A DNA stretch of 64,000 bases from Manduca sexta (taxonomy: Eukaryota > Arthropoda > Insecta > Lepidoptera > Sphingidae). The stretch is from the NCBI RefSeq assembly GCF_014839805.1, contig NC_051138.1:3532983-3596982 (forward strand), in the 5' to 3' direction. The position numbers and the translations under genes are program-made. This document shows, in pieces, positions 48,401 to 56,580 of this stretch. Position 1 is the stretch's first letter. Each line of letters begins with the position of its first letter. The notes below the pieces were generated by a model. That model was not told where the DNA came from and searched no databases. It saw only the letters and a program-made list of their open reading frames with translations.

Positions 48401-50102
48401 TGACAATATCTCCGAAGAAAGATGAATACTGAGATATTGTTAAATTAAAATTAAGTATCAACATTGAAACAAAATTAGACAGCTATGGTTTTGTTCATAT
48501 GGGCATTGCAAAGTGATCTCATTGCACCTGATGGTAAATGGAGCGGGTCTAATAGAATGACGGCTGATGAGAGTTGATTATCCTTAGACAGTCAACACAA
48601 TTATGCCGGCCTGTTGGAACTAGTTATACACAGGCTGATCCTGGAATTCAACACACTTAGTTGGACCACCTGCGGTGGCCACACGTGTTTTAACACCTTG
48701 TGTATGGTGGTCATCATCACCAGAAAACAGTAATGACAGACTATATATCCTATATATAATTTATTTGTTTCAATTCCAAAAATTACTTACAATTATAAAT
48801 GATATTTGCCAAGTAGTTATTTGCATTATACAACTGGTGGCAAAGGTTTGATGTCAGGAAATATGATCATGCAGACATTTGTTACAGTAAGTAACACAAG
48901 TGAATCATTAACCACTGTTTGTGATAATAGAGGACATAATAGCATATAAATTCAATACTAAGCAATTACGTTGGCCTTTCGTTAAGGAAATTTAATATGA
49001 ATTGTTATATTTATTTGCATATTTTTGGAAAAATACTGCATAGTATGGAATATGCAATGATAATGACACAGTCATGCAAGTGGGTCTCTACAAATAATAA
49101 TAAACATGTTCTTTGTGCATTAGTATAGTTTTACAGTATTTAAATTTAGTAAATATAATGTTATGTAAAGCTAAAGAGTTTGTTTTATTGTTTGAACTTT
49201 TTACTCTCAGGACCTACTGGTTCAAATTGAAAAAAATATTTTAGTATCAGCTATAATTAGCTATAGTTGCAATATATCAAATAATTGGTAGTATATATTC
49301 TCCTCCTCTCTTGTCTGAAGGCTCTGTCATTGCTCACTAGAAATATGTCATAAAATTCCCTACAATTTCATTGAATCATTTTCCTTGCATTTTGTAAATA
49401 TGGTAAATAGTCTGCCATTTGCCTATTTTGAGAAAACTTACAGTTACACATGTGTTTTCTTTAAAAAGATATTTGGTCCTACTTTTAACATGGTCAAGCT
49501 AAATTATACTTGTAGAGTAGATATTTGCAATCTGGACTAGTAAGGTTTTAAAGACTCTTTGATGGGTCTTAAAGTAAAATAGCTTGCTAAATACTAAAAA
49601 GGTTGTTTTTAAAAATGTTATAATATGGTTAATTAAAATAAATTACCACATGGTCTAATCTTTCCTTTCATACATATCGCACAATTTGAAGGTAGTTACC
49701 ACCAGGATTTTTTTTAAGTACAGTGGGTGAAGTAAAAAATACGAAAAAAGTACCATACGCATAAGTTTGAAAATAGACTACGAACTTCAAACATAGACAA
49801 TTTTGGGAACTATTTTTGCCAAAACAACATATCATGCAACAATAACATGTCCAACATCCGTGAAGTTGTTTACGTCGCAAGTAATAATAATACTCAATTT
49901 GGTATAATAATTTCTACGTTGTTCCTTCTTCACAAAGACGAACCAAGAACAATTGCTTATCTACCGTGTAACAAAAAATAAGCAAATATTACAAGGTCAA
50001 TTAATTTTAATTACAACGTTCAATGCGCATACGATTGTTTTACTTACTTGTACAACAAAAGAGCGATACAGCGAGCAGACAAACACCTAACGCGTTTGTC
50101 AT
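26858..50102 (-). CDS. Sap-r: Prosaposin / saposin-related precursor (complete gene span)
   Basis: Twenty minus-strand exons join without a frame error: 50102-50048, 46943-46874, 43767-43623, 41357-41160, 40858-40825, 40394-40334, 36627-36480, 35363-35166, 33147-33034, 32360-32170, 31730-31633, 31452-31220, 30913-30746, 30649-30515, 30222-30085, 29713-29404, 28753-28620, 28279-28081, 27731-27589 and 27001-26858. The CDS is 2916 nt, 971 residues. Domains: signal peptide 1-18; SapA 30-58; SapB1 59-147; SapA 176-204; SapB2 214-293; SapB3 310-386; SapB4 406-483; SapB5 548-626; SapB6 639-717; SapB7 786-865; SapB8 880-958. SapB2 to SapB8 keep all six cysteines. The precursor is expected to enter the secretory route and be cut in lysosomes into saposins that present sphingolipids to hydrolases. 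Several N-glycosylation sequons occur (for example NMT at 207). Eight SapB domains match the layout of Drosophila Sap-r. The symbol is by homology. Confidence 0.95.
27589..27731 (-). CDS. Sap-r: Prosaposin exon 19 (first part of SapB8)
   Basis: EEILDCAVCETVVMAVKKVL through CALLPAKYNDR. Acceptor ATGTTTAG, donor GTGAGT. The intron falls later in the domain than in SapB7. Confidence 0.92.
27838..28035 (+). repeat. Repeat family B copy
   Basis: CCGTCCGTATAATGACCACCA, AAACCCATAGTGGCCCATG, and ACTTACCATCAGGTGC. In prosaposin intron 18, ending close to exon 18. Confidence 0.65.
28081..28279 (-). CDS. Sap-r: Prosaposin exon 18 (second half of SapB7)
   Basis: DEIKKLVHGICHRMPKSVQG through EVCEELKLC, then a linker ending FDTVK. 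A family B repeat copy ends about 40 bp beyond its donor. Confidence 0.93.
28620..28753 (-). CDS. Sap-r: Prosaposin exon 17 (first half of SapB7)
   Basis: Ends a basic linker (GRPVHRKQSA) and starts SapB7 with NSVCIMCEFVMKEINDEI. Acceptor TTGTACAG, donor GTACGA. Confidence 0.9.
28855..29006 (+). mobile_element. 152-bp MITE copy
   Basis: CAGTGGCGG start and CGCCACTA end, flanked by CAGCTGCT / CAGCTGAT (7 of 8). Body ATTATCATTAGAACGATTTG is shared with the copies at 52.6 and 56.0 kb. In prosaposin intron 16. Confidence 0.8.
29036..29157 (+). repeat. Repeat family B fragment joined to a LINE-like tail
   Basis: Family B block GTGTCGCGTTCTGGGATAAGC and TATCCGGTTCATG run straight into GTCCTACGTCTAGCAGTGGAC and a (GATT)n end typical of lepidopteran LINE tails. 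Confidence 0.5.
29404..29713 (-). CDS. Sap-r: Prosaposin exon 16 (second half of SapB6 and linker)
   Basis: 103 codons plus one base. ENIRKALDGLCTHLSAKL to EICVYLKLC completes SapB6; a basic linker of about 50 residues (FRRKPMLPKHML) follows, the longest spacer with exon 13's. Confidence 0.93.
30085..30222 (-). CDS. Sap-r: Prosaposin exon 15 (SapB5 end, first half of SapB6)
   Basis: Begins VCPALGMC, the last SapB5 cysteines, then KSNCPLCLFAVEQLDAML starts SapB6. Sequon NRS lies at its end. Phase 0 both ends. Confidence 0.92.
30265..30500 (+). repeat. GT/GC dinucleotide microsatellite
   Basis: About 235 bp of GTGTGT interrupted by GTGCGTGCGTACGT blocks, inside prosaposin intron 14. Open frames of Cys-Val or Thr-His repeats across it are artefacts of the dinucleotide repeat. 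Confidence 0.95.
30515..30649 (-). CDS. Sap-r: Prosaposin exon 14 (middle of SapB5)
   Basis: 45 codons, phase 0 both ends: DEVTRTVQHACDVLPKSVG through LLVQEIDPAS. A long GT/AC microsatellite begins just past its donor. Confidence 0.92.
30746..30913 (-). CDS. Sap-r: Prosaposin exon 13 (linker and first half of SapB5)
   Basis: A Pro/Ser-rich linker (VSKEPSPPSSAVPPLP) leads into RVSCSFCQYFLHYLQVEL with CxxC. Phase 0 both ends. The exon is GC-rich compared with the flanking introns. Confidence 0.9.
31220..31452 (-). CDS. Sap-r: Prosaposin exon 12 (second half of SapB4 and linker)
   Basis: Starts LCKQTGKFADECLHLAEQYY and closes SapB4 with KICQMMGVC, followed by the sequon NVT and a linker of about 35 residues to SapB5. 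Confidence 0.92.
31633..31730 (-). CDS. Sap-r: Prosaposin exon 11 (first half of SapB4)
   Basis: Encodes DVPCELCEQLVKHLRDVLV with CxxC, then sequon NTT. Acceptor TTATTTCAG, donor GTAACA, phase 2 in and 1 out. Confidence 0.9.
32170..32360 (-). CDS. Sap-r: Prosaposin exon 10 (second half of SapB3)
   Basis: Starts VCRNMDSLSDSCSMLVFKYY and ends the domain with SICHVSGQC. The linker HDLYTFPEVEVSAT is acidic. Phase 2 out at GTGAGT. Confidence 0.92.
33034..33147 (-). CDS. Sap-r: Prosaposin exon 9 (first half of SapB3)
   Basis: 38 codons, phase 0 both ends. Starts NTQLELRTGCNNCQRTVGG with the SapB CxxC pair. The domain-splitting intron lies later than in SapB1, 2, 5, 6 and 7. Confidence 0.9.
34941..35065 (+). 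repeat. 20-bp minisatellite, six copies
   Basis: Six head-to-tail units of the form TATTTATATGTTGGAATCTT. Units vary at two places (AG/AT/CG and TC/AC) in an order that repeats every three units, so it is also a duplicated 60-mer. Lies in prosaposin intron 8, about 100 bp from exon 8. Confidence 0.92.
35166..35363 (-). CDS. Sap-r: Prosaposin exon 8 (second half of SapB2)
   Basis: 66 codons, phase 0 both ends: EELKEVFEGSCKLIPIKV then the typical AVCSVAGLC end of a SapB domain. Confidence 0.92.
35697..35870 (-). repeat. Repeat family C copy, reversed
   Basis: Reverse match to the copy at 59.9 kb: TAATGAGACTTAACATCTCAT, TGTTGGATGGTG, ATACTATCAGGCTATC. In prosaposin intron 7. Confidence 0.7.
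36480..36627 (-). CDS. Sap-r: Prosaposin exon 7 (SapA2 end, start of SapB2)
   Basis: Completes SapA2 with TGRECSATHHCVSRVW, has the sequon NMT, then starts SapB2 with SICQICTDMVKQARDQL. Confidence 0.92.
37658..37812 (-). mobile_element. Degenerate 152-bp MITE copy, reversed
   Basis: Reverse copy with GAAAGGTGAAATTTTCC and CAAATCGTTCTAATAATAAT; ends are mutated (CAGCGGAAGCG, GCTACTG) and no target duplication is clear. Confidence 0.65.
37878..38045 (+). repeat. LINE-like 3' tail
   Basis: CTTTTGCCTTCGGCTTTGCTC, GCGTGAAGTTTTTCCAG, and GTTTCTGAGATTAGCGCGTTC, related to the blocks at 38.5, 41.6 and 44.4 kb. Confidence 0.45.
38430..38612 (+). repeat. LINE-like 3' tail
   Basis: TATAGCCTATACTATGTTATT, GACCAGCAGTTCCTGAGATTA, GCGTTCAAACAAATAAACTC, TTCAGCTTTATATA. 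Confidence 0.5.
39073..39343 (+). mobile_element. tRNA-derived SINE, full length
   Basis: Pol III A box TGGCGTAGTTG and B box GGTTCGAATCC sit in the first 70 bp. A body of about 200 bp and a (TATG)n tail follow. A perfect 14-bp target duplication (TACAGACTATAAGA) flanks it at 39059-39072 and 39344-39357. The perfect duplication indicates a recent insertion. Confidence 0.9.
40334..40394 (-). CDS. Sap-r: Prosaposin exon 6 (first half of SapA2)
   Basis: A 61-nt exon encoding HLLGASRCTWGPSYWCSNF, a classic SapA start (WGPxYWC). Acceptor TTTTTAG, donor GTACAG, phase 2 out. Confidence 0.88.
40825..40858 (-). CDS. Sap-r: Prosaposin exon 5 (34-nt microexon, linker)
   Basis: Encodes NKKTPAPPKHK, a basic Pro-rich linker between SapB1 and SapA2, likely exposed to proteases. 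Acceptor TTAACAG, donor GTAAGT. Its phase (0 in, 1 out) is needed to join exons 4 and 6. Confidence 0.78.
41160..41357 (-). CDS. Sap-r: Prosaposin exon 4 (second half of SapB1)
   Basis: 66 codons, phase 0 both ends. Carries the four C-terminal SapB cysteines (C101, C113, C138, C144), including ETMCQIIGMC. Confidence 0.92.
41628..41892 (+). repeat. LINE-like 3' tail
   Basis: GCTCGCGGCTTCGCTCGCGTG, GGGATAAAAA, TATAGCCTATG and TCATCCAAATCCGTTCAGTAG form a block common at lepidopteran non-LTR 3' ends. In prosaposin intron 3. Class by recall only. Confidence 0.5.
42224..43142. mobile_element. Non-autonomous hAT-like DNA element
   Basis: Terminal inverted repeats TAGTGATGTAACGAAT (42224-42239, complement at 43127-43142) are bounded by a perfect 8-bp duplication GTTAAGAT (42216-42223 and 43143-43150). 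Subterminal GAATGCGAAT repeats occur at both ends. An 8-bp duplication and TAGTG ends fit the hAT superfamily. No transposase frame is present. Confidence 0.85.
42758..43016 (-). mobile_element. tRNA-derived SINE nested inside a hAT-like element
   Basis: Reverse-oriented copy of the SINE at 39.1 kb, with body and tRNA-like head recognisable. A 9-bp duplication CTACTATTA flanks it at 42749-42757 and 43017-43025. It interrupts the element at 42224-43142, so it is younger. Confidence 0.85.
43313..43540 (+). repeat. Repeat family B copy
   Basis: GGTAGGATATATTTCATATCC, GCGACCACCGTACACAAG, ACCATAGTGATCCACGTAAG, TTCGGTTCCAACAGGCC. In prosaposin intron 3. Confidence 0.72.
43623..43767 (-). CDS. Sap-r: Prosaposin exon 3 (SapA1 end, start of SapB1)
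   Basis: Completes SapA1 with RGADCGAVGHCIGTVW, then reads KQDHTVSTNKVSAKFIRLF. This first half of SapB1 has no CxxC pair, unlike the other seven repeats. Confidence 0.9.
43963..44330. mobile_element. 368-bp near-perfect palindrome (foldback element)
   Basis: Two arms of about 178 bp run from CTTAAGGTGGTAGCTCAAGG to its complement, with a loop of about 10 bp near 44141-44150. I found one substitution and one single-base indel between arms. Located in prosaposin intron 2. No transposase or Pol III box. Confidence 0.9.
44405..44560 (-). repeat. LINE-like 3' tail, reversed
   Basis: TATATAAAGCTGAAGAGTTTA and GAACGCGCTAATCGCC are the reverse of the 38.5-kb block. Confidence 0.45.
44870..44950 (+). 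repeat. Repeat family C fragment
   Basis: ATGACGAGACGAGCTTGCCG, TTTGCCTGATGGTAAGCGATA and ACCATCCAACACCG; only the first part of the family. Confidence 0.65.
45330..45713 (+). mobile_element. LINE 3' end with reverse transcriptase C-terminal fragment
   Basis: An 82-codon frame ending at 45615 reads LKWKWAGHIARL, DERWTRKV, KRRKGRPCAKWEDEI, matching the C-terminal tail of endonuclease/reverse-transcriptase proteins of non-LTR elements. It lacks the catalytic domains, so it is a 5'-truncated dead copy. A (TTA)n tail at 45690-45713 ends it. Confidence 0.78.
46874..46943 (-). CDS. Sap-r: Prosaposin exon 2 (first half of SapA1)
   Basis: Encodes LSYARQVPKECSKGPEVWC, the start of a SapA domain (C30, C38). 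Acceptor GTTGCAG, donor GTAAGT, phase 2 out. Confidence 0.88.
46944..50047 (-). other. Sap-r: Intron 1 of prosaposin
   Basis: A 3.1-kb AT-rich intron between the signal-peptide exon and SapA1. It holds a minus-oriented family B repeat at 48.50-48.72 kb and no coding exon that I can recognise. Confidence 0.6.
48505..48725 (-). repeat. Repeat family B copy, reversed
   Basis: Reverse orientation: CACCTGATGGTAAATGGAG, ATGCCGGCCTGTTGGAAC, TTTTAACACCTTGTGTATGG. In prosaposin intron 1. Confidence 0.72.
50048..50102 (-). CDS. Sap-r: Prosaposin exon 1 (signal peptide)
   Basis: ATG then MTNALGVCLLAVSLFCCT, a short hydrophobic signal peptide, ending phase 1 at GTAAGT. The one-base overhang joins exon 2 to give Asn 19. 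Confidence 0.82.
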
Positions 50103-50290
50103 TGTTGAAGTTCTTTCAATCTACGTCGTGCAGTCCAGTTTCGTTCCCGGTGTGCAAAATACTAAATAAATTGTTGATATTTTCACTTTGTTTGGATGTA
50201 ATTGCGTATCGATTGATAAACAAATCGTCAAGTCACCAACTGCCGGAGTCGGGCGACGGATGACGGAGCAACTGTCAACGTCAGGGTTGC
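50103..50290 (-). promoter_or_regulatory. Sap-r: Promoter and 5'UTR region of the prosaposin gene
   Basis: Sequence directly upstream of the ATG at 50102. It contains a small GC-richer stretch with ACGTCAGGGTTGCCA near 50278. The transcription start is not determinable by eye. Confidence 0.35.
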
Positions 50291-51524
50291 CAGTTGTTAA
50301 TTAAATTATTGTACTATAAATCATGTCTAAAATTATTCTGTTGAATTTTATAGTAGCCAGTAGGTATAATTATTTTGAAATCGTTTAACAGTTCATTTAA
50401 ATATAAATAGTAGTGCAAGCAAGTCATTTATATGGTATGTGTCGTTGTGTCATATTCACACAGACATACTGCTATTATAAAAACTACTGTGAAATCTAAG
50501 AAATTCCCAAGTTATACATTTTTAATATAAGAAATAATTTAACACCATTTTAATCTAATTTTGGTTACTTAAAATACACCTTTTGTAACCCACTATAAAA
50601 CTGATAACCCTAAAAATAAAAAAAAAATATATTCCGCTGCATTGTCTGAAATTACCAAAAAAAAAGTATATTTAGTTATAGTGTGAGAAGTTTTTTTAAT
50701 TCTATTATGTTTTCTTTAATGATTTTATTTAACATTATTTAAACAACTAAAAGCCACTTTTATAGTTATAGAAAAAATTTAATTTTTACTACTTGATTAA
50801 AGATGGCACTGAAAAATGAAAATCATAATAAAATATCAATTCGACAAAAGATGTCGTTGACGTAGCTAGTATACGTTAAATATCTACTCGACGAAAGATG
50901 GCGCTATCTCCCAAGTTTTGCTCAATTGAAAATAATTATTTAAATGTAACTTCAAAAGAAAAGATAAGTAATAGTATTAATATGTATATATAACAATGAA
51001 TTTCTATTTCCTTAGGTCATCGCATCACGCGTGAACGGATGGAACAATTTTGCTATTTCTTTTTTTGTTGTAATAATTATTGCCAGGAGAAGGTTCTTAT
51101 GAAAAAAAAATCAAAAAATTGCACGGAAAATTAGAAAATTTAAGAAAAATTAACGAACATATTAATTTTATATAAGTAACTGTAAATTGTTTGAAATAAC
51201 TGTCAGCGATAATGCGCGCAGCAAATTCATAGTTAAGACGGGACAACGTCTCTTGGGTCAACTAGTTAATAATAAAATTAGTTTGTGATATTCAAAATTT
51301 TCCACATATTACTTTGCATTCTGATAAAAGATCAAATTTTGTATTTCATTTTATACTTATATTACTATGTAGATAGGTATCTAATTTTTATACCTAAGTT
51401 TTTAATTCGATGGAGTAGTAGTTCGAGAACTGCAAAAGCATACATCTTGCCACTCTACCCTGATGCTCAATCAATAAAAAAAATCACATCCTATCGATAA
51501 AACGGAAGAGTTTTACATCTAACT

Positions 51525-51765
51525 ACTTTGTATTGCGTGCACGGTATGACATAGCCTTGGGATCTTGGATTCGAATGCCGGGGCGGGCAAAGTGATATAG
51601 GATTTTTCAGTTGATTTAATACTCAATTAGCTCAGTCACGAATTTGTGCCCGATATGGCGATAGGCTCACCCCCTATTATATAATGGGACGAAACACAGG
51701 GGAAAAATAGGTACCCTGGTTGCGACTCTGCCTACCTCTCGGGGATGGCAAGACGTGATTGGTGT
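51525..51765 (+). mobile_element. Degenerate SINE copy
   Basis: Plus-oriented member of the same family with GGATTCGAATGCCGG and a GTGCCCGATATGGCGATAGG body. More diverged than the copy at 39.1 kb. Confidence 0.75.
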
Positions 51766-52624
51766 TTATGTTGAGATATCGGTATTTACCTTATAACATT
51801 TAAAATTCCTGTACCTTTGGCAACACTCCAATTCTCAAATTACTCCGTCGAATTAAAAAACTTGACTATATAGATATACTAATTATTATGTAGTAAGTAC
51901 ATTTTTATTAATTTTTTTTGAGCATTAAGTTGATTTACATGTTTAATAGTGCAATTTATTCACTTAATTAACTATTAATTCGGTATCTACCTTCGTACAC
52001 ATTTGAAAAATATAATCATTTTACGTACCTGTCTATATAATTTTTTGTCATGGTCGAAGTGGCGCGCATTGCCTAAAGTTTAAAAATTTATTCGGTTCTA
52101 GATTTATTACACTTCAATATCTCACCTATTATTTTTTCTAACACATTTTCATAGCTTACGTAGATAGGTACTAATAGACGCAATATTGAACATTATGTTG
52201 AATATTCAAATAACTTGAGCTACACGTGATGACATGAAAAAACGATCTTTCTGCCTGTAGTTTGAATTATTTACCGTTAAACTATTATCCAATTATTTCG
52301 ATACGTAACGGGAACCCTGATCCTTTGTGGTTCGGGACCATCGGCCATAAGGCCTACAAAGCCGCATCAATCAAAGATGCCTTAACCACCTTTAAAGAAT
52401 CGTATACACAATGCATGGTATGGTTAAGGGCTCCTTTTTCCGCACTTAGCCCGTAAAAAAGTCGGGCCATTGTGCGTGACGTGCATGCTGGCTACAATGC
52501 AAGCCAGCCTAACTCCTTCCAGAAGCGCAGGATCCTCCTGGTGTCTCCACAGGCTTCTCGGAAATACTTACACAATGCATATTGGTTATAATAATTGGTT
52601 AACAATCTCAGTGACAATATATAA

Positions 52625-52777
52625 GAGTGGCGAAAGGGTCCATATAACCTGGTTCCTGCGGGCTTGCCTTAATGTAAAACTAATTATCATTATAACGATT
52701 TGGAGACTACATTCATGCTTATTAGTACTTATACGGTGCGTCGGATTCCCTCCGAAAATTTTCACCTATCGCCACTG
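52625..52777 (+). mobile_element. 152-bp MITE copy with perfect target duplication
   Basis: GAGTGGCGAAAGGG to CGCCACTG, flanked by perfect 8-bp ATATATAA on both sides (52617-52624, 52778-52785). Confidence 0.82.
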
Positions 52778-54394
52778 ATATATAACAAACAATTTGCGAA
52801 TTTGCTTTGATTTTATGCCTTATCACTGTAACTCTAACACCTGTATTTGACAGTTTATGCTTCATACCAGTGGTTCCCAAAGTTGACTAGACTTGACTAG
52901 ACCGCCTAAAATCTTCCAAATTACGCATACATCTTTTGGCTGTCATGATTTTTTAATAATTAATTATACAGGATCATTTTAACATAGCGTTACTAAATTA
53001 AACCACATACTTATCTACTTGGAAATAACACTTTACAATAAGTTACCTAACCCGTAGATGTAAAATAATAAAAGTGTAAGTTTCGAACAAAATAAATATT
53101 AATAAAAAGTAATTTTAATTTTACGCATCCTAATGCCACTACTACTATTTTAAGAGGATTCGTGGCAGAGGCAACATCATATTTTCAGTCAGTAATACAC
53201 TTGCGCACACGCCATATTCGCATTAAAATACAAAATGATAAAAAAATCAGAAAACTAAAATCAGGATTTTTGGTTAATATATTAGTTATTAATGGATGAT
53301 TTTTGGCACAATGTCTACAAAGATGAAGACGAGTATGTGGTTTCATTTAGTAACGTAATGTCAAAATGACCGTGTATACAAGGATTGTTATTACAATGAG
53401 AATTTTAATTAATTTTCCCGTCCATCAGACGGTTATTCCAAACTATCAATATATTGTATTATTTCTCAGGACTGTTAAAAAAAAGGCTAAAACGTGTCTT
53501 TTTGTTGAGGTTTGCATAGCCAAATAAAAAGCCTTTTTTAATAATGTTATGTAAACTGGCCGTGTAACAGTATGTATCTTTTGAATTATTGTATTTGGAA
53601 TGAAATAACAATGTACTGTTACTAAGCAATGTGTGCTAGTCTAATACGGTTGTCTAATGTGTTCACTCTATTGAAAATATAAGTTCCTATTCAACGGAAA
53701 ACCTGGTTTACTTTTAACACTTACTCTGCAAGGGCGACTCGAAGCCCAACACTTTTCTCAGTAATCTTATTAATATCTCAAATGAAGTAAGTCGTGGTAA
53801 AGTCGGTCAGGTATTGGATAAAAAGAGCGAATTGATAGGTATATACATTTCAGGTTGGCATTTCCTGAGACACAATTAGGACATTTTCCTGAGGGAACGG
53901 AGGCCGGGTCATGTAATAAAATTAAGAAGACGCCCCGGTCGGACGGTCGTGGTAAGTCGATGTCTTGGGTGGGCATAAAACAAATCCGCTCCGAGCCGGC
54001 CGTGAGCACTGGAGGACACAGCGAGCCGTAGAGTCGTCATTACTATTTTTTTTGAGTGTCACTGCATACCTATAAATCAATATTGTAGATTAATTTTGAG
54101 AGAGAGAAGTTTTTATTTCAGTGTTTTATATAAAATATGTAGGTTCATAAAATTTTATAATAATTCTGTCGATACTGTTTAGAATATTCCATGACATACT
54201 CATTTTAAAGTATTGTTATTCAGATACACTTCCATTATACACGTTCATAGCTGTAAAATAAAATAATTCGTACTATCATTTTTAAAATTACATATCCATT
54301 AGATACCTATGCTTAATCCAGCACTATTAATTGAGTGGTACCTAGTTAGGTATTGAATTAATACAGATTGCCATGTTGGTAGATAATCTTTTAA

Positions 54395-55610
54395 CACGTT
54401 CACTGCGTTACGGGAAGTATTTGGTTGTAATTGAGTTCTGCTCTGTGCGGCAGCTAGTTGCCCTTGTTTTGCACTCCGTGCGGGGGTGATTTTTTCAAGT
54501 ATTCGTACACGTAAAGAAGAGACGCCTATATTGCCGGTGTCCTTGCTTGAAGTATATTAAAATTTACGAATAAAATGTACGGGAATTATTTTTTCGTAAC
54601 GCACAGAAAGGTAATTATTGTACAATAGTGCGATACGGGAACTATTTGGCCGAATCCTAAACCCCGTACCGCACTGAACGTGCGGTACGGGGTTTCTTAA
54701 GTTAGTCGTAGTGCTGTGCCCAGTTAATACATTTTTACAGAACGCAATATTTTATTCGTCACGCCTAAGTAGGTAAATTGTACATAAACAATGAAACGTT
54801 CACGTAAAAAACTTATTATTGGGAAAGGTGTAAAGACAGAAGGTAAAGAGGCTAGAAACATTATTGTGCGGAGTACTGGTTCTAGTTTACCGAATCCCAA
54901 ACCATCTACATTTGATTTCATAATGCACAAAATTCCTATTAATTGATAGCAACTATATTGTTATTTTTTCAGTTACATTTTTTCTGCTGATTGTTGTGTC
55001 AAATAAAAAATTACGATATCTTTTGTTATGGAGAAAACTTTACATAAGTTAATTTTGTTAAAAGAAACGTTATATTTTTTTATTCATAAATATTTTAAGC
55101 ATTCCTACCACTATGCTTTTAGGCTTCAGTAAAAGTTATATTCATAACTGAATTAGATCTCAAAAGTTTCTATTAGTCGTGATTATGCAGGATTTTATGT
55201 AAAGAATTATTAAAGCTTATATCATTTCATGGTATGGTAACCTGTACTGTTACTTTTTTATAGTTATTTTTTACTTATTACACCCCATCCCTAGCAATAT
55301 GACTGTTGTATGCGCCACGACAAGTATTTTCCCGTAAAATCAACCATTTCCAATAATACCTGTAACTTTTAAGATATTACTTGGAACCCCGTGCGACTGC
55401 AGCTGTGTATACACAAGGATGTAACCTATTGATTGGTACAACAAAAAAAATCAGCTGTGGACTCTCCATGTCTCTGTGGGGGTTTGAAATCAGGACTACG
55501 TGCGGGAAAATAGACGTCGTAACGCATATCAGGCATTCTTGATACGGGAAGTATATGACTTGTACAGCACTGGCAGTAAGTTTTAATCTAGCGCAGCCGC
55601 AGTGAACGTG
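54395..55610. mobile_element. TTAA-flanked DNA element, piggyBac-like
   Basis: Inverted ends CACGTTCACTGCG / CGCAGTGAACGTG are bounded by TTAA on both sides (54391-54394, 55611-55614). TACGGGAAGTAT recurs near both ends, and a GC-rich hairpin lies at 54659-54694. A 51-codon frame from 54791 (MKRSRKKLIIGKGVKTEG) is not recognised. The TTAA target is typical of piggyBac; no transposase is intact. Confidence 0.75.
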
Positions 55611-55954
55611 TTAATAATAAAATTGCTCAGTAGTGGCCTTAAATGCCAATAAATCATCTACGAATATTTTATTCCATACTTAACCTCAAAACAAAAATTA
55701 TAATACAACTACACGTGGCGACTCCACAGCGTCGTCCACGTGCGCGATGTTCACATATTCTGAATAACACTTCAATAGCCATGGTTTTGTCCTAACGCAC
55801 TGGCCGCTGCGCTCCTCATATCGTCGCGTGATATGACTATATACGGGCCCTTTCGCTATCAAATTCTTCCCATATTACTATCATGTTATTTGAGGTTGAT
55901 GATTACTCGAGATTAAGAGATTTTTCAATCATAAGATATTTTTTTTGCGTCAAA

Positions 55955-56105
55955 CAGTGGCGAGGCGAATCTTAGCGGCTTCTCTTTCGCAATATATGTA
56001 AAATCTAACTATTATTAGAACGATTTTCAGACGCAGTCATGCATATTATTAGTAGCTATACGTGGTGTCGGAGTCCCTTTCGGAAAATTACATCCGTCGC
56101 CACTG
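55955..56105 (+). mobile_element. 152-bp MITE copy
   Basis: CAGTGGCGAGGCG to CGTCGCCACTG, flanked by GCGTCAAA / ACGTCAAA (7 of 8). Clean inverted ends. Confidence 0.82.
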
Positions 56106-56496
56106 ACGTCAAATCAATTATAATTAAACTAATTTAGGAAGTGTAATACTACGTATTCCTATTTTAACTATGGAGTAGGTACATGAAATTTTTTTATCTG
56201 ATAAGCGAAAAACCAGCCCGCTCTGATATAGTAACTTTTTAATTTATTAAAATCCGTAAAAAGTTAATCTTTAAAAGTTGCCTCACAATCTCTCTATCTC
56301 GGTTCTTTTCTAAAAATGTTGGGAACTGCTGACAATTTGCTTGGGTGTGAATGTTCGAGGGCTTCAAGAATAAGTTGACCGAATTGATGGTAGCCGGCCT
56401 TTGGTATAAAAAAATATAAATCTCTTAAATTTTTTATATTATGGTTTTCTTAAAAAAAAAATTATAAGTGTGGAATGACAAGAAATAATTACCTCT

Positions 56497-56580
56497 CACC
56501 AGTCGATACAATTATGCCGGCCATACACACGTTGACTCTGGAACGCGACACACTTACGTAGGCCAGTATGGCGTAAAATG
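56497..56580 (-). repeat. Repeat family B fragment, reversed
   Basis: Contains GTCGATACAATTATGCCGGCC and GACTCTGGAACGCGACACAC, the middle of the family reversed. Confidence 0.5.
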
